Positions 1 to 6,610 of a stretch of 15,433 nucleotides of DNA are shown piece after piece. The position numbers were made by a program, and so were the translations under genes. The notes below the pieces were generated by a model. It was not told the origin of the DNA. It saw nothing but the letters and a program-made list of their open reading frames with translations, and made no database searches. Within the stretch, counting starts at the first letter, position 1; the number at the start of each line of letters is the position of its first letter. The stretch comes from Sulfurovum sp. (lineage in GTDB: Bacteria > Campylobacterota > Campylobacteria > Campylobacterales > Sulfurovaceae): NCBI GenBank assembly GCA_015661795.1, contig DQVJ01000157.1:1-15433 (forward strand), written 5' to 3'.

Positions 1-528
1 CCTTCCAGCTGTATCAATGATGACATTGTCATAACCTTTGGCTTTAGCAGATGCTATGGTGTCAAAAACTACCGCAGAGGGGTCATGTCCTTGTTGTGTG
101 GCAATGATGGGCACTTTGAGTTTTTCTGCCCAACGGCTTAGTTGTTCTATCGCAGCTGCACGAAAGGTGTCTCCAGCCCCTAAAATGACAGAGTTTCCTT
201 GTTCCATATACCGATATGCAAGCTTAGATATAGTTGTTGTTTTCCCTGCACCATTGACGCCTATAATCATCTCTACAAATGGTTTTGCATCACTGTCTTT
301 CCAGTCAGCTTTGTATTGAAATACAGAGATAAGTGAATTAAAAGCTTGGATTCTGGTGATTTTTTCCGGGAGCCCTTCCAAAAGTTTTTCAACGAGTGTA
401 TAGTTGACATCAGCTTCAAGCAATATTTCTTCAAATTCATCTTGTGTAAGGTTCTTTTTCTTGGTGGGGGCAACTTCTTTGATGGCATTATTTGTTTTGC
501 CTAAAACTTTTTTAAAAAGATTGAACAT
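1..528 (-). CDS. ftsY: Signal recognition particle receptor FtsY, 5' part (runs off the window start)
   Basis: GTPase that receives ribosome-bound SRP at the inner membrane and delivers nascent membrane proteins to the translocon. The first 176 codons are present; the 3' end lies beyond base 1. The start is the ATG at 526-528 (protein begins MFNLFKKVLG), with an AAGG-type ribosome binding site upstream. The N-terminal helical region is short and basic (about 1-75), without the long acidic A domain of E. coli. The NG-domain GTPase motifs are clear: P-loop GVNGAGKTTT at 90-99, DTFRAAA at 120-126, and the G3 motif DTAGR at 172-176, exactly at the edge. GVNGAGKTTT with DTFRAAA distinguishes FtsY from Ffh. 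It lies 10 bases downstream of the thioredoxin lipoprotein gene and is probably cotranscribed with it. Function is secure; only the missing C-terminus is unverified. Confidence 0.95.
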   Translation of the reverse strand, partial: MFNLFKKVLGKTNNAIKEVAPTKKKNLTQDEFEEILLEADVNYTLVEKLLEGLPEKITRIQAFNSLISVFQYKADWKDSDAKPFVEMIIGVNGAGKTTTISKLAYRYMEQGNSVILGAGDTFRAAAIEQLSRWAEKLKVPIIATQQGHDPSAVVFDTIASAKAKGYDNVIIDTAGR

Positions 529-538
529 GGGTTGACCT

Positions 539-1168
539 TTATTTTTTCATAGATTTTTGTATATCATGATGTATCATTTCTATAGGAACAGCCCCTTCAA
601 AATGACTATAATACTTGCCATTTTGATAGATGACTGTCAGAGGCAATGGCGTATTTTCATTGAAATGAAGTGTATCATACAATTTTTTTGAAAAACCTTC
701 ATCATCTTTGCTGTGAGAGGTAAAATGTGATATATGATGTTTTTGTAGGATATCTTTTAGCATTGAATTACCTTGTGAATCACCATGGAGTACACTAATC
801 ACAGATAGTTTGTTTTGATACTTGTTTTGCAGTTTTGATAATGAAGCCATCTGATCAAGACATGCAGTGCAGGTTAAACTAAAAAAATTTATGACTACTA
901 CAGGTGTTTTGAGGGTATGAAAAATAATATCATTGTGTATAAGTGTGATTTTATATGTGGTGTCCTGTGTATCAATAAGTGTAAAAGTGTCACCTTGTGA
1001 AGCTAAGAGGTTACTTTTATGTTTTTCTTGTTGCAGTTTTTTATCTTTTGATGTAAAAATTTCTGTGGTATTTTCTAATGGTAAAGAATGTTTATTGGCT
1101 TTTTTATCTTCACATCCAGTGAGGTAAAGGGAAAGTATAGTCAATATAAGAGTATATATTTTACGCAC
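539..1168 (-). CDS. TlpA-like thioredoxin-fold lipoprotein
   Basis: A 209-residue envelope thiol-disulfide protein. The N-terminus is a lipoprotein signal: basic MRK, a hydrophobic run, then LTGC with the lipidated cysteine at residue 19. A polar linker (about 20-58) leads into a thioredoxin-like domain with the redox motif CTAC at 100-103 in the usual NFFSLTCTAC context, and a proline-rich TPLPLTVI segment in the cis-Pro position. These features fit the TlpA/ResA group, which acts in the periplasm as a disulfide reductase, often for cytochrome maturation; the partner cannot be read from this sequence. The start codon is GTG at 1166-1168, since no ATG lies nearby upstream, and the ribosome binding site is weak. 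It is the first gene of a two-gene unit with ftsY, driven by the divergent promoter at 1176-1211. Confidence 0.85.
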   Translation of the reverse strand: MRKIYTLILTILSLYLTGCEDKKANKHSLPLENTTEIFTSKDKKLQQEKHKSNLLASQGDTFTLIDTQDTTYKITLIHNDIIFHTLKTPVVVINFFSLTCTACLDQMASLSKLQNKYQNKLSVISVLHGDSQGNSMLKDILQKHHISHFTSHSKDDEGFSKKLYDTLHFNENTPLPLTVIYQNGKYYSHFEGAVPIEMIHHDIQKSMKK

Positions 1169-1175
1169 ACAGACC

Positions 1176-1211
1176 CTTTTGATATAATTAGTACGTTGAT
1201 TATATCAAAAG
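1176..1211. promoter_or_regulatory. Symmetric divergent promoter inside a perfect 13-bp inverted repeat
   Basis: Arms CTTTTGATATAAT (1176-1188) and its exact reverse complement (1199-1211) flank a 10-base spacer. Each arm contains an extended -10 box (TGATATAAT): plus-strand TATAAT at 1183-1188 and minus-strand TATAAT at 1204-1199. Predicted start sites are about 1195 (plus, for the cyclo-ligase gene) and about 1192 (minus, for the thioredoxin lipoprotein). The -10 boxes are read directly; the start sites are inferred from normal spacing. Confidence 0.7.
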
Positions 1212-1235
1212 AGCATTAATAATAATGGGTAAATA

Positions 1236-1874
1236 ATGAAAAAAGAAGAGAGAAAAAAACAATTTCGAACAGATTGTCTAAAACAATTACAGAATGCCTC
1301 AAAACGGGGAAAATATGGTAGAGACAAAAAAACATTAAATAAACTTTATAAGTATATCAAGCAAAGTGATGTTAAAAAGGTGATGTTGTATTTACCTTTA
1401 AAAACAGAGGTGAACATATATCCGCTTATACAGCGTTTACGTAAAGAAAGGAGGATGCTGTATGTACCTTTTATGGAAGGTAAAAGTTTTAGGTTGGTAA
1501 AATATAGATTGCCACTGAAGGAAAAGCGTTTTGGCATAAAAGAACCAAATGATTCAAAACAATTTAGAAATAAAAAAATAGATATAGCGATTGTACCTAT
1601 TGTTGGAGTGGATTCTACTAACAGACGTGTAGGATTTGGTAAAGGTATGTATGATAGATTTTTTGAAAAACATAGTGAGTATATAAAACAAATCGTTTTT
1701 GTAGCGCGTAAATTGTGTTACAGTAAAGAGGTGGTCACGGACCATTATGATGTAAAAGCAGACATAATTTTTACGCCCAAGGAACGTCAAAGGACGAGAG
1801 ATGTTGGAAACAGTAGTGGGTATCGCAGGAGTAGTTTTAGGAATAATAATTTGCTATGTATGGTTAAAGGTTAG
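1236..1874 (+). CDS. 5-formyltetrahydrofolate cyclo-ligase family protein
   Basis: ATP-dependent enzyme converting 5-formyl-tetrahydrofolate to 5,10-methenyl-tetrahydrofolate, returning a folate storage form to one-carbon metabolism (called fau/ygfA in E. coli, MTHFS elsewhere). Family signatures are the basic N-terminus MKKEERKKQFR, the substrate-loop segment LYLPLKTEVN near 51-60, and the glycine-rich GFGKGMYDRF at 133-142. The conserved domain appears to end near residue 180 (ADIIFTPKE). The last 24 or so residues come from DNA that also encodes the start of rny in another frame, a 74-base overlap, so the tail is probably dispensable or lineage-specific. The start ATG has only a weak ribosome binding site. 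The spacing to the symmetric promoter implies a leader of about 40 bases. Confidence 0.85.
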   Translation: MKKEERKKQFRTDCLKQLQNASKRGKYGRDKKTLNKLYKYIKQSDVKKVMLYLPLKTEVNIYPLIQRLRKERRMLYVPFMEGKSFRLVKYRLPLKEKRFGIKEPNDSKQFRNKKIDIAIVPIVGVDSTNRRVGFGKGMYDRFFEKHSEYIKQIVFVARKLCYSKEVVTDHYDVKADIIFTPKERQRTRDVGNSSGYRRSSFRNNNLLCMVKG

Positions 1875-3321
1875 TAAGAAGAATCAACTTTCACATTACG
1901 AATATGAAGCAAAAGCAAAAGCAAAAGCGATAGAAAATGAGGCAGAGCTCTTACTGAAATCTGCAGGGGTAAAAGTAAAAGAAAAAGAGATAGAACAAGC
2001 AAGTGAATTTCAAAAGCGACTTGCCAAAGTTGATGATAGAGAACGTGTATTAATCTTGCAAACTAAAGAGTTGGACAAAAAAGAAGAGAAACTTAAAACC
2101 TTAGAACAGCGTATTATAGATAGAGAATCCCAGTTAGAAAAACTGGAAGAAACAAAACAAAATGAAATCAATCATGCTATAAATAAAATGCAAAATGTTG
2201 CATCTCTTACAAAAGAAGAAGCCAAAATATATATTTTAAACAAAGTCGAAGAGCAAAGTCGTGCTGAAGTGGCAGGGATTGTACGTAAATATGAGCAAGA
2301 AGCTAAACATGAAGGTGAAAAAAAAGCAAACTATATATTGGCACAGGCAACCACACGTTATGCTGGTGATTTTGCAGGAGAACGTTTGATAAACCTTATT
2401 CACTTACCTAGTGATGAACACAAGGGACGAATTATAGGCAAAGAGGGTAGAAATATCAAAGCATTAGAGATGCTTTTGGGAGTGGATATTGTGGTGGATG
2501 AAACACCAGGTGTCATTTTGGTGAGTTCTTTTAACCTTTATAGGAGGGCTATTGCAACAAGGGTGATTGAGATTCTTGTTGAGGATGGGCGTATTCATCC
2601 AGGTCGTATTGAAGAAGTACATGACAAAGTACTAAAAGAGTTTGAACAAAGAACATATGAAGAGGGCGAAAATATTCTCATAGATTTGGGCTTGTTTCCT
2701 ATGCATGAAGAACTTGTACGACTGCTTGGACGTATGAAATATAGAGCCAGTTATGGACAAAATGCATTGGCACATACATTAGAAGTTGCTAAATTAGCAC
2801 GTGTGATGGCAGCAGAAATGGGTGGAGATGAAAAGTTAGCCTTGCGTGCAGGACTTTTACATGATATTGGGAAAGCACTGACCCAAGATATGGGTGGTTC
2901 ACATGTAGATATAGGTGTAGATTTATGTCGTAAACATGGAGAACACCCGAGTGTTATAAATGCTATTCTTGCACATCATGGATATGAAGAACCAGATTCA
3001 GTTGAGAGTGCCGCTGTATGTGCAGCAGACAAACTTTCTGCTGCAAGACCAGGAGCAAGAAGAGAGGTTCTTGAAAGCTTTACAAAAAGAGTAAAAGAGA
3101 TAGAAGATATTGCAACAGCTAAAAGTGATGTCACGCAAGCATATGCCATTAATGCAGGTAGAGAAATACGAGTCTTTGTAAATGCCCAGAAGATGTCTGA
3201 CAATGAAGCGGTATTATTGAGTAAAGAGATAGCAAAAGAGATACAACAAAAAGTACAGTATCCAGGTGAAATAAAAGTAAATGTCATTCGTGAAACCCGT
3301 GCAACTAGTTATGCAAAATAA
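1801..3321 (+). CDS. rny: Ribonuclease Y
   Basis: Membrane-anchored endoribonuclease that starts mRNA decay. At 506 residues it has the usual family length and layout: an N-terminal transmembrane helix (about 2-22), a long charged coiled coil (about 30-190), a KH RNA-binding domain with GRIIGKEGRNI (GKEG at 213-216), and an HD metal-dependent nuclease domain with HD at 354-355 in GLLHDIGKAL, followed by the conserved H-H-G and AADKLSAARPGAR segments. The start ATG has a good site (AAAGGACGAGAG immediately upstream) and yields the expected membrane anchor. It starts 74 bases before the stop of the cyclo-ligase gene, so the two are cotranscribed and perhaps translationally linked. Confidence 0.97.
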   Translation: MLETVVGIAGVVLGIIICYVWLKVSKKNQLSHYEYEAKAKAKAIENEAELLLKSAGVKVKEKEIEQASEFQKRLAKVDDRERVLILQTKELDKKEEKLKTLEQRIIDRESQLEKLEETKQNEINHAINKMQNVASLTKEEAKIYILNKVEEQSRAEVAGIVRKYEQEAKHEGEKKANYILAQATTRYAGDFAGERLINLIHLPSDEHKGRIIGKEGRNIKALEMLLGVDIVVDETPGVILVSSFNLYRRAIATRVIEILVEDGRIHPGRIEEVHDKVLKEFEQRTYEEGENILIDLGLFPMHEELVRLLGRMKYRASYGQNALAHTLEVAKLARVMAAEMGGDEKLALRAGLLHDIGKALTQDMGGSHVDIGVDLCRKHGEHPSVINAILAHHGYEEPDSVESAAVCAADKLSAARPGARREVLESFTKRVKEIEDIATAKSDVTQAYAINAGREIRVFVNAQKMSDNEAVLLSKEIAKEIQQKVQYPGEIKVNVIRETRATSYAK

Positions 3322-3334
3322 ATAATATTCGCGT

Positions 3335-3340
3335 TATAAT
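3335..3340 (+). promoter_or_regulatory. -10 box for the cyclophilin-cmoB unit
   Basis: A perfect TATAAT lies 14 bases after the rny stop and 29 bases before the cyclophilin ATG. The predicted transcript start is near 3347. There is no convincing -35 box, as is usual for the main sigma factor of Campylobacterota. An AAGGA ribosome binding site sits at 3360-3364. Confidence 0.5.
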
Positions 3341-3369
3341 TGGATATATGATAATAATGAAGGATAGAA

Positions 3370-3903
3370 ATGTATAAAAAAATATTAATTGGGTTGTTAT
3401 TTTTAGGTTTGGGTTTTCAAGCGTATGCAAATGACAAAGTTGTAGTACTTGAGACCAATGTAGGAAAAATAGAATTAAAACTTTTTCCAGACGTTGCACC
3501 AAAAGCTGTTGAAAACTTTCTTACGCATGTAAAGAATGGCTACTATGATGGCATTATTTTTCATAGGGTGATAAAAGGTTTCATGATTCAGGGAGGAGAC
3601 CCTACGGGTACAGGAAGAGGTGGTGAATCTATCTGGAAAAAAGATTTTGACAATGAATATGGAAAAAATCTTACATTTGATAAACCTTTTATACTGGCAA
3701 TGGCAAACAGAGGGCCCAATACAAATGGAAGTCAATTTTTTATTACCACTGTTCCAACACCGCATCTCAATGGGGGATATACTATTTTTGGAGAGGTAAT
3801 TAAAGGTCAAAAAGTTGTTCAAAAAATAGAAAATGTGACAGTTTCTCAAGGAGCCAATAAACCACTTTTTAAACAGGTGATAAAAAAAGCGTATATCAAA
3901 TAA
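3370..3903 (+). CDS. Periplasmic cyclophilin-type peptidyl-prolyl cis-trans isomerase
   Basis: Isomerises proline peptide bonds during folding of exported proteins. The 177 residues begin with a cleavable signal peptide (MYKK plus a hydrophobic run, likely cut after AYA at 18-20), followed by one cyclophilin domain. The family core is clear: FHRVIKGFMIQGGD (64-77), giving the catalytic Arg66 and pocket residues Phe71 and Gln74, and GSQFFIT (120-126). In the ligand-pocket region PHLNGGYTIFG (131-141), His132 replaces the tryptophan of cyclosporin-sensitive human CypA. Tyr137 stands where CypA has histidine, so strong cyclosporin binding is unlikely (inference from the known CypA pocket). The AAGGA site at 3360-3364 supports the start. 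cmoB follows after 3 bases. Confidence 0.93.
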   Translation: MYKKILIGLLFLGLGFQAYANDKVVVLETNVGKIELKLFPDVAPKAVENFLTHVKNGYYDGIIFHRVIKGFMIQGGDPTGTGRGGESIWKKDFDNEYGKNLTFDKPFILAMANRGPNTNGSQFFITTVPTPHLNGGYTIFGEVIKGQKVVQKIENVTVSQGANKPLFKQVIKKAYIK

Positions 3904-3906
3904 CCA

Positions 3907-4812
3907 ATGCAGTTAGAAATATTACGAGAAGAACGCAAAAAATGGCTCACATGGAAAAATATCAAACCTTATCAAGAAGCTATTGCTGCATTACCCAAAT
4001 TTGATGACATTACATGTATATTGGGAGACAAAGTCGAGATTCAAATCTCTAACCTTAGTGATACAAATAGACAACAAATTGAAGAAACAGCACGTCTCAT
4101 GAAACCTTGGCGTAAAGGGCCTTTTCAAATTAATACATTGTGTATAGATTCTGAATGGCAAAGTCAGATTAAATATAATTTATTAGAACGCCATTTTGAC
4201 CTTAAAGATAAAATAGTAGGTGATATAGGCTGTAACAATGGGTATTATCTTTTCCGTATGCTTACACATCAACCCAAAAAATTGATAGGGTTTGATCCTT
4301 CAGCTATTTATTATTCTCAGTTTCAATTTATGAATCATTTTATCAAAACAGATATAGTCTATGAACTTTTAGGCGTAGAGCATGTGGAGTTTTATGAACA
4401 TAAGTTTGATGTTTTGTTTTGTTTAGGCGTACTTTATCATAGGTCTGACCCTGTAGCAATGTTGAAATCTTTGTTTAAGGGCTTACATAAAGGCGGAGAG
4501 CTTATCTTAGATACCTTTATGATAGATGGTGAAGATGAAATATGTTTGACTCCTAGAGATAGATATTCTAAAATTCCCAATATCTATTTTGTGCCTACTG
4601 TAAATGCTTTGAAAAATTGGTGTTATAGAGCAGGTTTTGAATATGTTGAAGTTTTAGAAACGATGGTAACTGAATCAAATGAGCAGAGAAAGACAGAATG
4701 GATAGATACACAGAGTCTTGAAGATTATCTAGATCCAGAGGATAAGACAAAGACAGTAGAAGGTTATCCTGCACCAAAACGTGTCTATATCAAAGCTATC
4801 AAGGGCAAATAA
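3907..4812 (+). CDS. cmoB: tRNA U34 carboxymethyltransferase CmoB
   Basis: Transfers the carboxymethyl group of carboxy-S-adenosylmethionine to 5-hydroxyuridine at tRNA wobble position 34, giving cmo5U, which widens decoding of third-position codons. At 301 residues it is slightly shorter than the E. coli enzyme. Diagnostic segments are KPWRKGPF (66-73), the methyltransferase motif I DIGCNNGYY (106-114), GVLYHRSDP (174-182), TPRDRYSKI (215-223) and the C-terminal TEWIDTQSLEDYLDP with KTVEGYPAPKR (282-292), all characteristic of CmoB rather than generic methyltransferases. The partner CmoA, which makes the cofactor, is not in the window. There is no strong ribosome binding site; translation is probably coupled to the cyclophilin gene, whose stop codon is 3 bases upstream. 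Confidence 0.96.
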   Translation: MQLEILREERKKWLTWKNIKPYQEAIAALPKFDDITCILGDKVEIQISNLSDTNRQQIEETARLMKPWRKGPFQINTLCIDSEWQSQIKYNLLERHFDLKDKIVGDIGCNNGYYLFRMLTHQPKKLIGFDPSAIYYSQFQFMNHFIKTDIVYELLGVEHVEFYEHKFDVLFCLGVLYHRSDPVAMLKSLFKGLHKGGELILDTFMIDGEDEICLTPRDRYSKIPNIYFVPTVNALKNWCYRAGFEYVEVLETMVTESNEQRKTEWIDTQSLEDYLDPEDKTKTVEGYPAPKRVYIKAIKGK

Positions 4813-4820
4813 GCTTCTTT

Positions 4821-4850
4821 TTGACAACTCTTTGACAAACTTAGTATAAA
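4821..4850 (+). promoter_or_regulatory. Possible classical -35/-10 promoter downstream of cmoB
   Basis: TTGACA at 4821-4826 is followed, after 18 bases, by TATAAA at 4845-4850. A second TTGACA occurs at 4832-4837. The layout resembles a consensus promoter. A recognisable -35 box is unusual beside the other promoters here, so this may be chance. If active, it would add a long leader, including the hairpin at 4886-4916, to the response-regulator gene. Confidence 0.35.
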
Positions 4851-4885
4851 CTTCATGCATTATTGTGTGATTAGTTGAAGAATCT

Positions 4886-4916
4886 AATCTACTTTTATTT
4901 TTAAATAAGGTAGATT
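4886..4916 (+). terminator. AU-rich hairpin between cmoB and the response regulator
   Basis: AATCTAC (4886-4892) pairs perfectly with GTAGATT (4910-4916), and the stem can extend inward through a G-U pair and several A-U pairs around one bulge. It is followed by only a short T run (TTTT across 4915-4918). It could be a weak terminator for cmoB or a leader structure for the regulator. Confidence 0.35.
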
Positions 4917-4927
4917 TTGCTATAAAT
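4915..4927 (+). promoter_or_regulatory. Extended -10 promoter for the response regulator
   Basis: TTTTGCTATAAAT carries a TGnTATAAA extended -10 (TATAAA at 4921-4926), predicting a start near 4933 and a leader of about 60 bases. Within that leader, AAAACTT-T-AAGTTTT (4953-4967) is a perfect 7+7 inverted repeat with one central base, a candidate operator (see findings). Confidence 0.5.
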
Positions 4928-4992
4928 ACGCTTAGAAATAGACAAAGTTGGAAAAACTTTAAGTTTTAGAACTTTTTGATGATTGGAAATAT

Positions 4993-5652
4993 ATGCGAAT
5001 ACTAACAGTAGGGTTCACTGATGAATATGTCAAGGAACTTGAAAAAGAATTAGAAAATTATTTTATCTGTATTGTAGATAATGCTAAAGATTTGTACGAT
5101 GCGACAAATTTTACAGATTTTAGACATTATGAATTGGTTATAATTGTAGATGAAGGCGTCAAGTTTTCGCTTGAACGTTATGTCAATGAAGTGAAAAAGA
5201 AAAAGAGTGAGACCAAGATTATTATCTTATCTGTAAATAAAAATCGTCAAGAAGGTTTTTTTGCTTTAGGTATTGATGATGTAATAAGTCATCATTGTGA
5301 GTTTCCTGATCTTATTGCAGCGAGGGTACTTTCAAATATGAGACATCTTTTTGGTACACAAGTCAATATAGATAAACTTGTGATTGATATTGCCAATAAA
5401 AAGATAGAGTATGATGAAAAAATTGTTTCTTTAAATGGTAAAACATTTGATATATTGGCATATTTGGCTCTTCGTAAACAACGTGTATTTTCTAAAGATG
5501 AAATCATTAATGCACTTTGGGAAGAACCAGAATATGTGAGTGATAACACGGTTGAAGTAGCTATTAACCAAATTCGTAAACGTTTGAAGAGTATTCTTGG
5601 TTTTCAGGTCATTCATACCGTTCGTCGACGTGGGTATAAATTTTCATATTAA
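4993..5652 (+). CDS. OmpR-family orphan response regulator with degenerate receiver (HsrA/CosR-like)
   Basis: A 219-residue two-domain regulator. The C-terminal winged helix (about 122-219) is well conserved, with NALWEEPEYVSDNTVEVAINQIRKRL and a TVRRRGYKF ending; as I recall them, the essential regulators HsrA (HP1043) of Helicobacter and CosR of Campylobacter have nearly the same WEEPE...VEVAINQIR...VRRRGYRF core. The N-terminal receiver (1-115) lacks the signature residues: no Asp pair after strand 1 (ILTVGFTDE), Val52 where the phosphorylated Asp should be (ELVIIVDEG, with Asp53 one place late), and no conserved Lys before the last helix (ISHHCEFP). No histidine kinase is adjacent. Phosphorylation-independent action is therefore likely. 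Whether this is the HsrA orthologue or a divergent paralogue cannot be decided here. The ribosome binding site is poor. A terminator follows. Confidence 0.88.
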   Translation: MRILTVGFTDEYVKELEKELENYFICIVDNAKDLYDATNFTDFRHYELVIIVDEGVKFSLERYVNEVKKKKSETKIIILSVNKNRQEGFFALGIDDVISHHCEFPDLIAARVLSNMRHLFGTQVNIDKLVIDIANKKIEYDEKIVSLNGKTFDILAYLALRKQRVFSKDEIINALWEEPEYVSDNTVEVAINQIRKRLKSILGFQVIHTVRRRGYKFSY

Positions 5653-5674
5653 TACCTCTTTAGTATCTTTATAT

Positions 5675-5706
5675 AAGTACGTTTATTAGCGTACTTTATC
5701 TTTTTT
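5675..5706 (+). terminator. Rho-independent terminator after the response regulator
   Basis: AAGTACG (5675-5681) pairs perfectly with CGTACTT (5690-5696) around an 8-base loop, followed by TATC and a six-T run (5701-5706). It lies 22 bases past the regulator stop and isolates it from the small gene at 5772. Confidence 0.65.
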
Positions 5707-5728
5707 ACCTTCTTTATACAGCTATTCT

Positions 5729-5744
5729 TTTTTTTGGTTATAAT
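5729..5744 (+). promoter_or_regulatory. T-rich / TATAAT promoter of the small cysteine-rich protein gene
   Basis: TTTTTTTGGTTATAAT with -10 TATAAT at 5739-5744. The same 16 bases occur upstream of thrC (9571-9586), which supports both as promoters. The predicted start is near 5751, and the AAGG ribosome binding site is at 5761-5764. Confidence 0.65.
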
Positions 5745-5771
5745 CTTTTAAATTATTGATAAGGTTGCATT

Positions 5772-5951
5772 ATGAAAAAGTTCTTTCTTTACACATTTTT
5801 TGGTTTGGTGATTTTAGGGACACTCTTTACTTATATACTTTATACGGAAGGTTTTTTTGAATCAAAATCAAAACCTACAGAATTAAAACCTTTTGAGATG
5901 AAGTGTGAAGCAGGTAAGTGTGCTGCAGGAAAATGTGCCAGTGCTACATAG
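5772..5951 (+). CDS. 59-residue membrane-anchored protein with KC-x-A-G pentapeptide tail
   Basis: I do not recognise a named family. Translation gives MKKFFLYTFFGLVILGTLFT and continues to a TAG at 5949-5951. The N-terminus has two lysines followed by a hydrophobic helix (about 4-24), which looks like a membrane anchor with no obvious cleavage site. A short polar linker (25-43) follows. The C-terminus repeats a five-residue unit three times, KCEAG-KCAAG-KCASA (44-58), so Cys45, Cys50 and Cys55 recur exactly every five residues, probably in the periplasm. It has its own promoter (5729-5744), an AAGG site 7 bases before the ATG, and a terminator isolating it from the gene before. The GKC repeats recall the EGKCG repeats of copper-buffering bufferins (HvfA/DUF2282). 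However, the protein is much shorter, the match is to a short motif only, and no DUF692 modifying enzyme is in the window. Metal or thiol chemistry is a guess. Confidence 0.75.
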   Translation: MKKFFLYTFFGLVILGTLFTYILYTEGFFESKSKPTELKPFEMKCEAGKCAAGKCASAT

Positions 5952-5955
5952 CAAT

Positions 5956-5980
5956 GCATTTCCATGGGTGTTGGAGATGC
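5956..5980. other. Hairpin between convergent genes
   Basis: GCATTTCC (5956-5963) pairs with GGAGATGC (5973-5980), with one G-U, around a 9-base loop. It sits between the convergent ends of the small protein and the hydrolase genes. Neither strand has a T run after it, so it is not a classical terminator; it may protect 3' ends or help Rho-dependent ending. Confidence 0.35.
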
Positions 5981-5988
5981 TATAAGAA

Positions 5989-6594
5989 TCAAATTGTCCT
6001 TTTGACTTGGTCAATCCAATAAGGCATTACTTTTTGTTCCTCTTTAAGTGTAGTACTCAGCCCATGACCAGGATATACAGTATAGTCACCCTCAAGAGTC
6101 ATGGCTCTTTCTAAACTTTTTACCATATCTTCTCCACTTGAAAATGGAAAATCCCATCTTCCTATACTTTGTTGAAAAAGAAAATCTCCAGAGAGCCATA
6201 TGTCTTGTATCTGTATGATACTGCAACCAGGTGTATGACCGGGAAAGTGAAGGTATTGTATTCTTACCCCTGAAAGCTCAAGTTCTTCGTCTCCTTCGAC
6301 AGCATAATCAGCATTACTTGGAGGTACCTTTTGTCCAAGAGGGCATTTGGTAAGCATGAAAATATCATCTTTTGGACAATAGATAGGAATATGGAGGGCA
6401 TCTTGTACTGCCTGATTTGACCATACATGATCAAAGTGCCCATGTGTATTGAGAATGGCGATAGGATTTGTGACATTATCGAGTACCCATTGGGTTGCAC
6501 CTATCCCTGGGTCTATAATAAAATCTTTATTTTCAACCGTAATAATATAACAATTGGTTTGTGTGGCACCCATAGGTTGTATTTTGACTTGCAT
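5989..6594 (-). CDS. Metallo-beta-lactamase-fold hydrolase, glyoxalase-II-like
   Basis: A 201-residue cytoplasmic hydrolase with a complete binuclear metal site: THGHFDH (His51, His53, Asp55, His56), GHTPG (His120), SGDFLF (Asp137) and PGHG (His177). LFQQSIGRWDFP after the bridging Asp is typical of the small glyoxalase-II-like (YcbL-type) group, which hydrolyses thioesters such as S-lactoylglutathione. It lacks the C-terminal substrate domain of true GloB, so the substrate is uncertain. The ATG at 6592-6594 is preceded by AGGAG (reverse complement of 6606-6610) at a rather long 11-base spacing. That sequence lies in the 16-base gap shared with the divergent DUF455 gene, so its own promoter must lie inside the DUF455 coding region. 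Confidence 0.9.
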   Translation of the reverse strand: MQVKIQPMGATQTNCYIITVENKDFIIDPGIGATQWVLDNVTNPIAILNTHGHFDHVWSNQAVQDALHIPIYCPKDDIFMLTKCPLGQKVPPSNADYAVEGDEELELSGVRIQYLHFPGHTPGCSIIQIQDIWLSGDFLFQQSIGRWDFPFSSGEDMVKSLERAMTLEGDYTVYPGHGLSTTLKEEQKVMPYWIDQVKRTI

Positions 6595-6595
6595 G

Positions 6596-6604
6596 TGATA
6601 TAAT
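6596..6604 (+). promoter_or_regulatory. Extended -10 box (TGATATAAT) abutting the DUF455 start codon
   Basis: TGATATAAT matches the TGnTATAAT extended -10 exactly, with TATAAT at 6599-6604. Normal -10 to start spacing puts the first transcribed base at about 6611, the A of the ATG. There is no ribosome binding site between them, so a leaderless mRNA is predicted. Confidence 0.6.
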
Positions 6605-6610
6605 TCTCCT

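Noticed and set aside
38..319. Plus-strand open frame at the window start
   Set aside because: It is opposite ftsY, whose GTPase motifs are unmistakable on the minus strand.
2976..3287. Antisense reading frame inside rny, and similar long frames opposite other genes
   Set aside because: They lie within strongly recognised genes on the other strand and have low-complexity translations and no ribosome binding sites.
4821..4837. Double TTGACA as a tandem regulatory repeat
   Set aside because: Two six-base matches 11 bases apart in AT-rich DNA can arise by chance; kept only as a low-confidence promoter.
5772..5951. Calling the small protein a bufferin (HvfA/DUF2282)
   Set aside because: Only a short GKC-type repeat is shared; length, anchor and missing neighbours differ, so the name is not justified.
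5956..5980. Bidirectional terminator between the small protein and the hydrolase
   Set aside because: A hairpin exists but neither strand has a T run after it.
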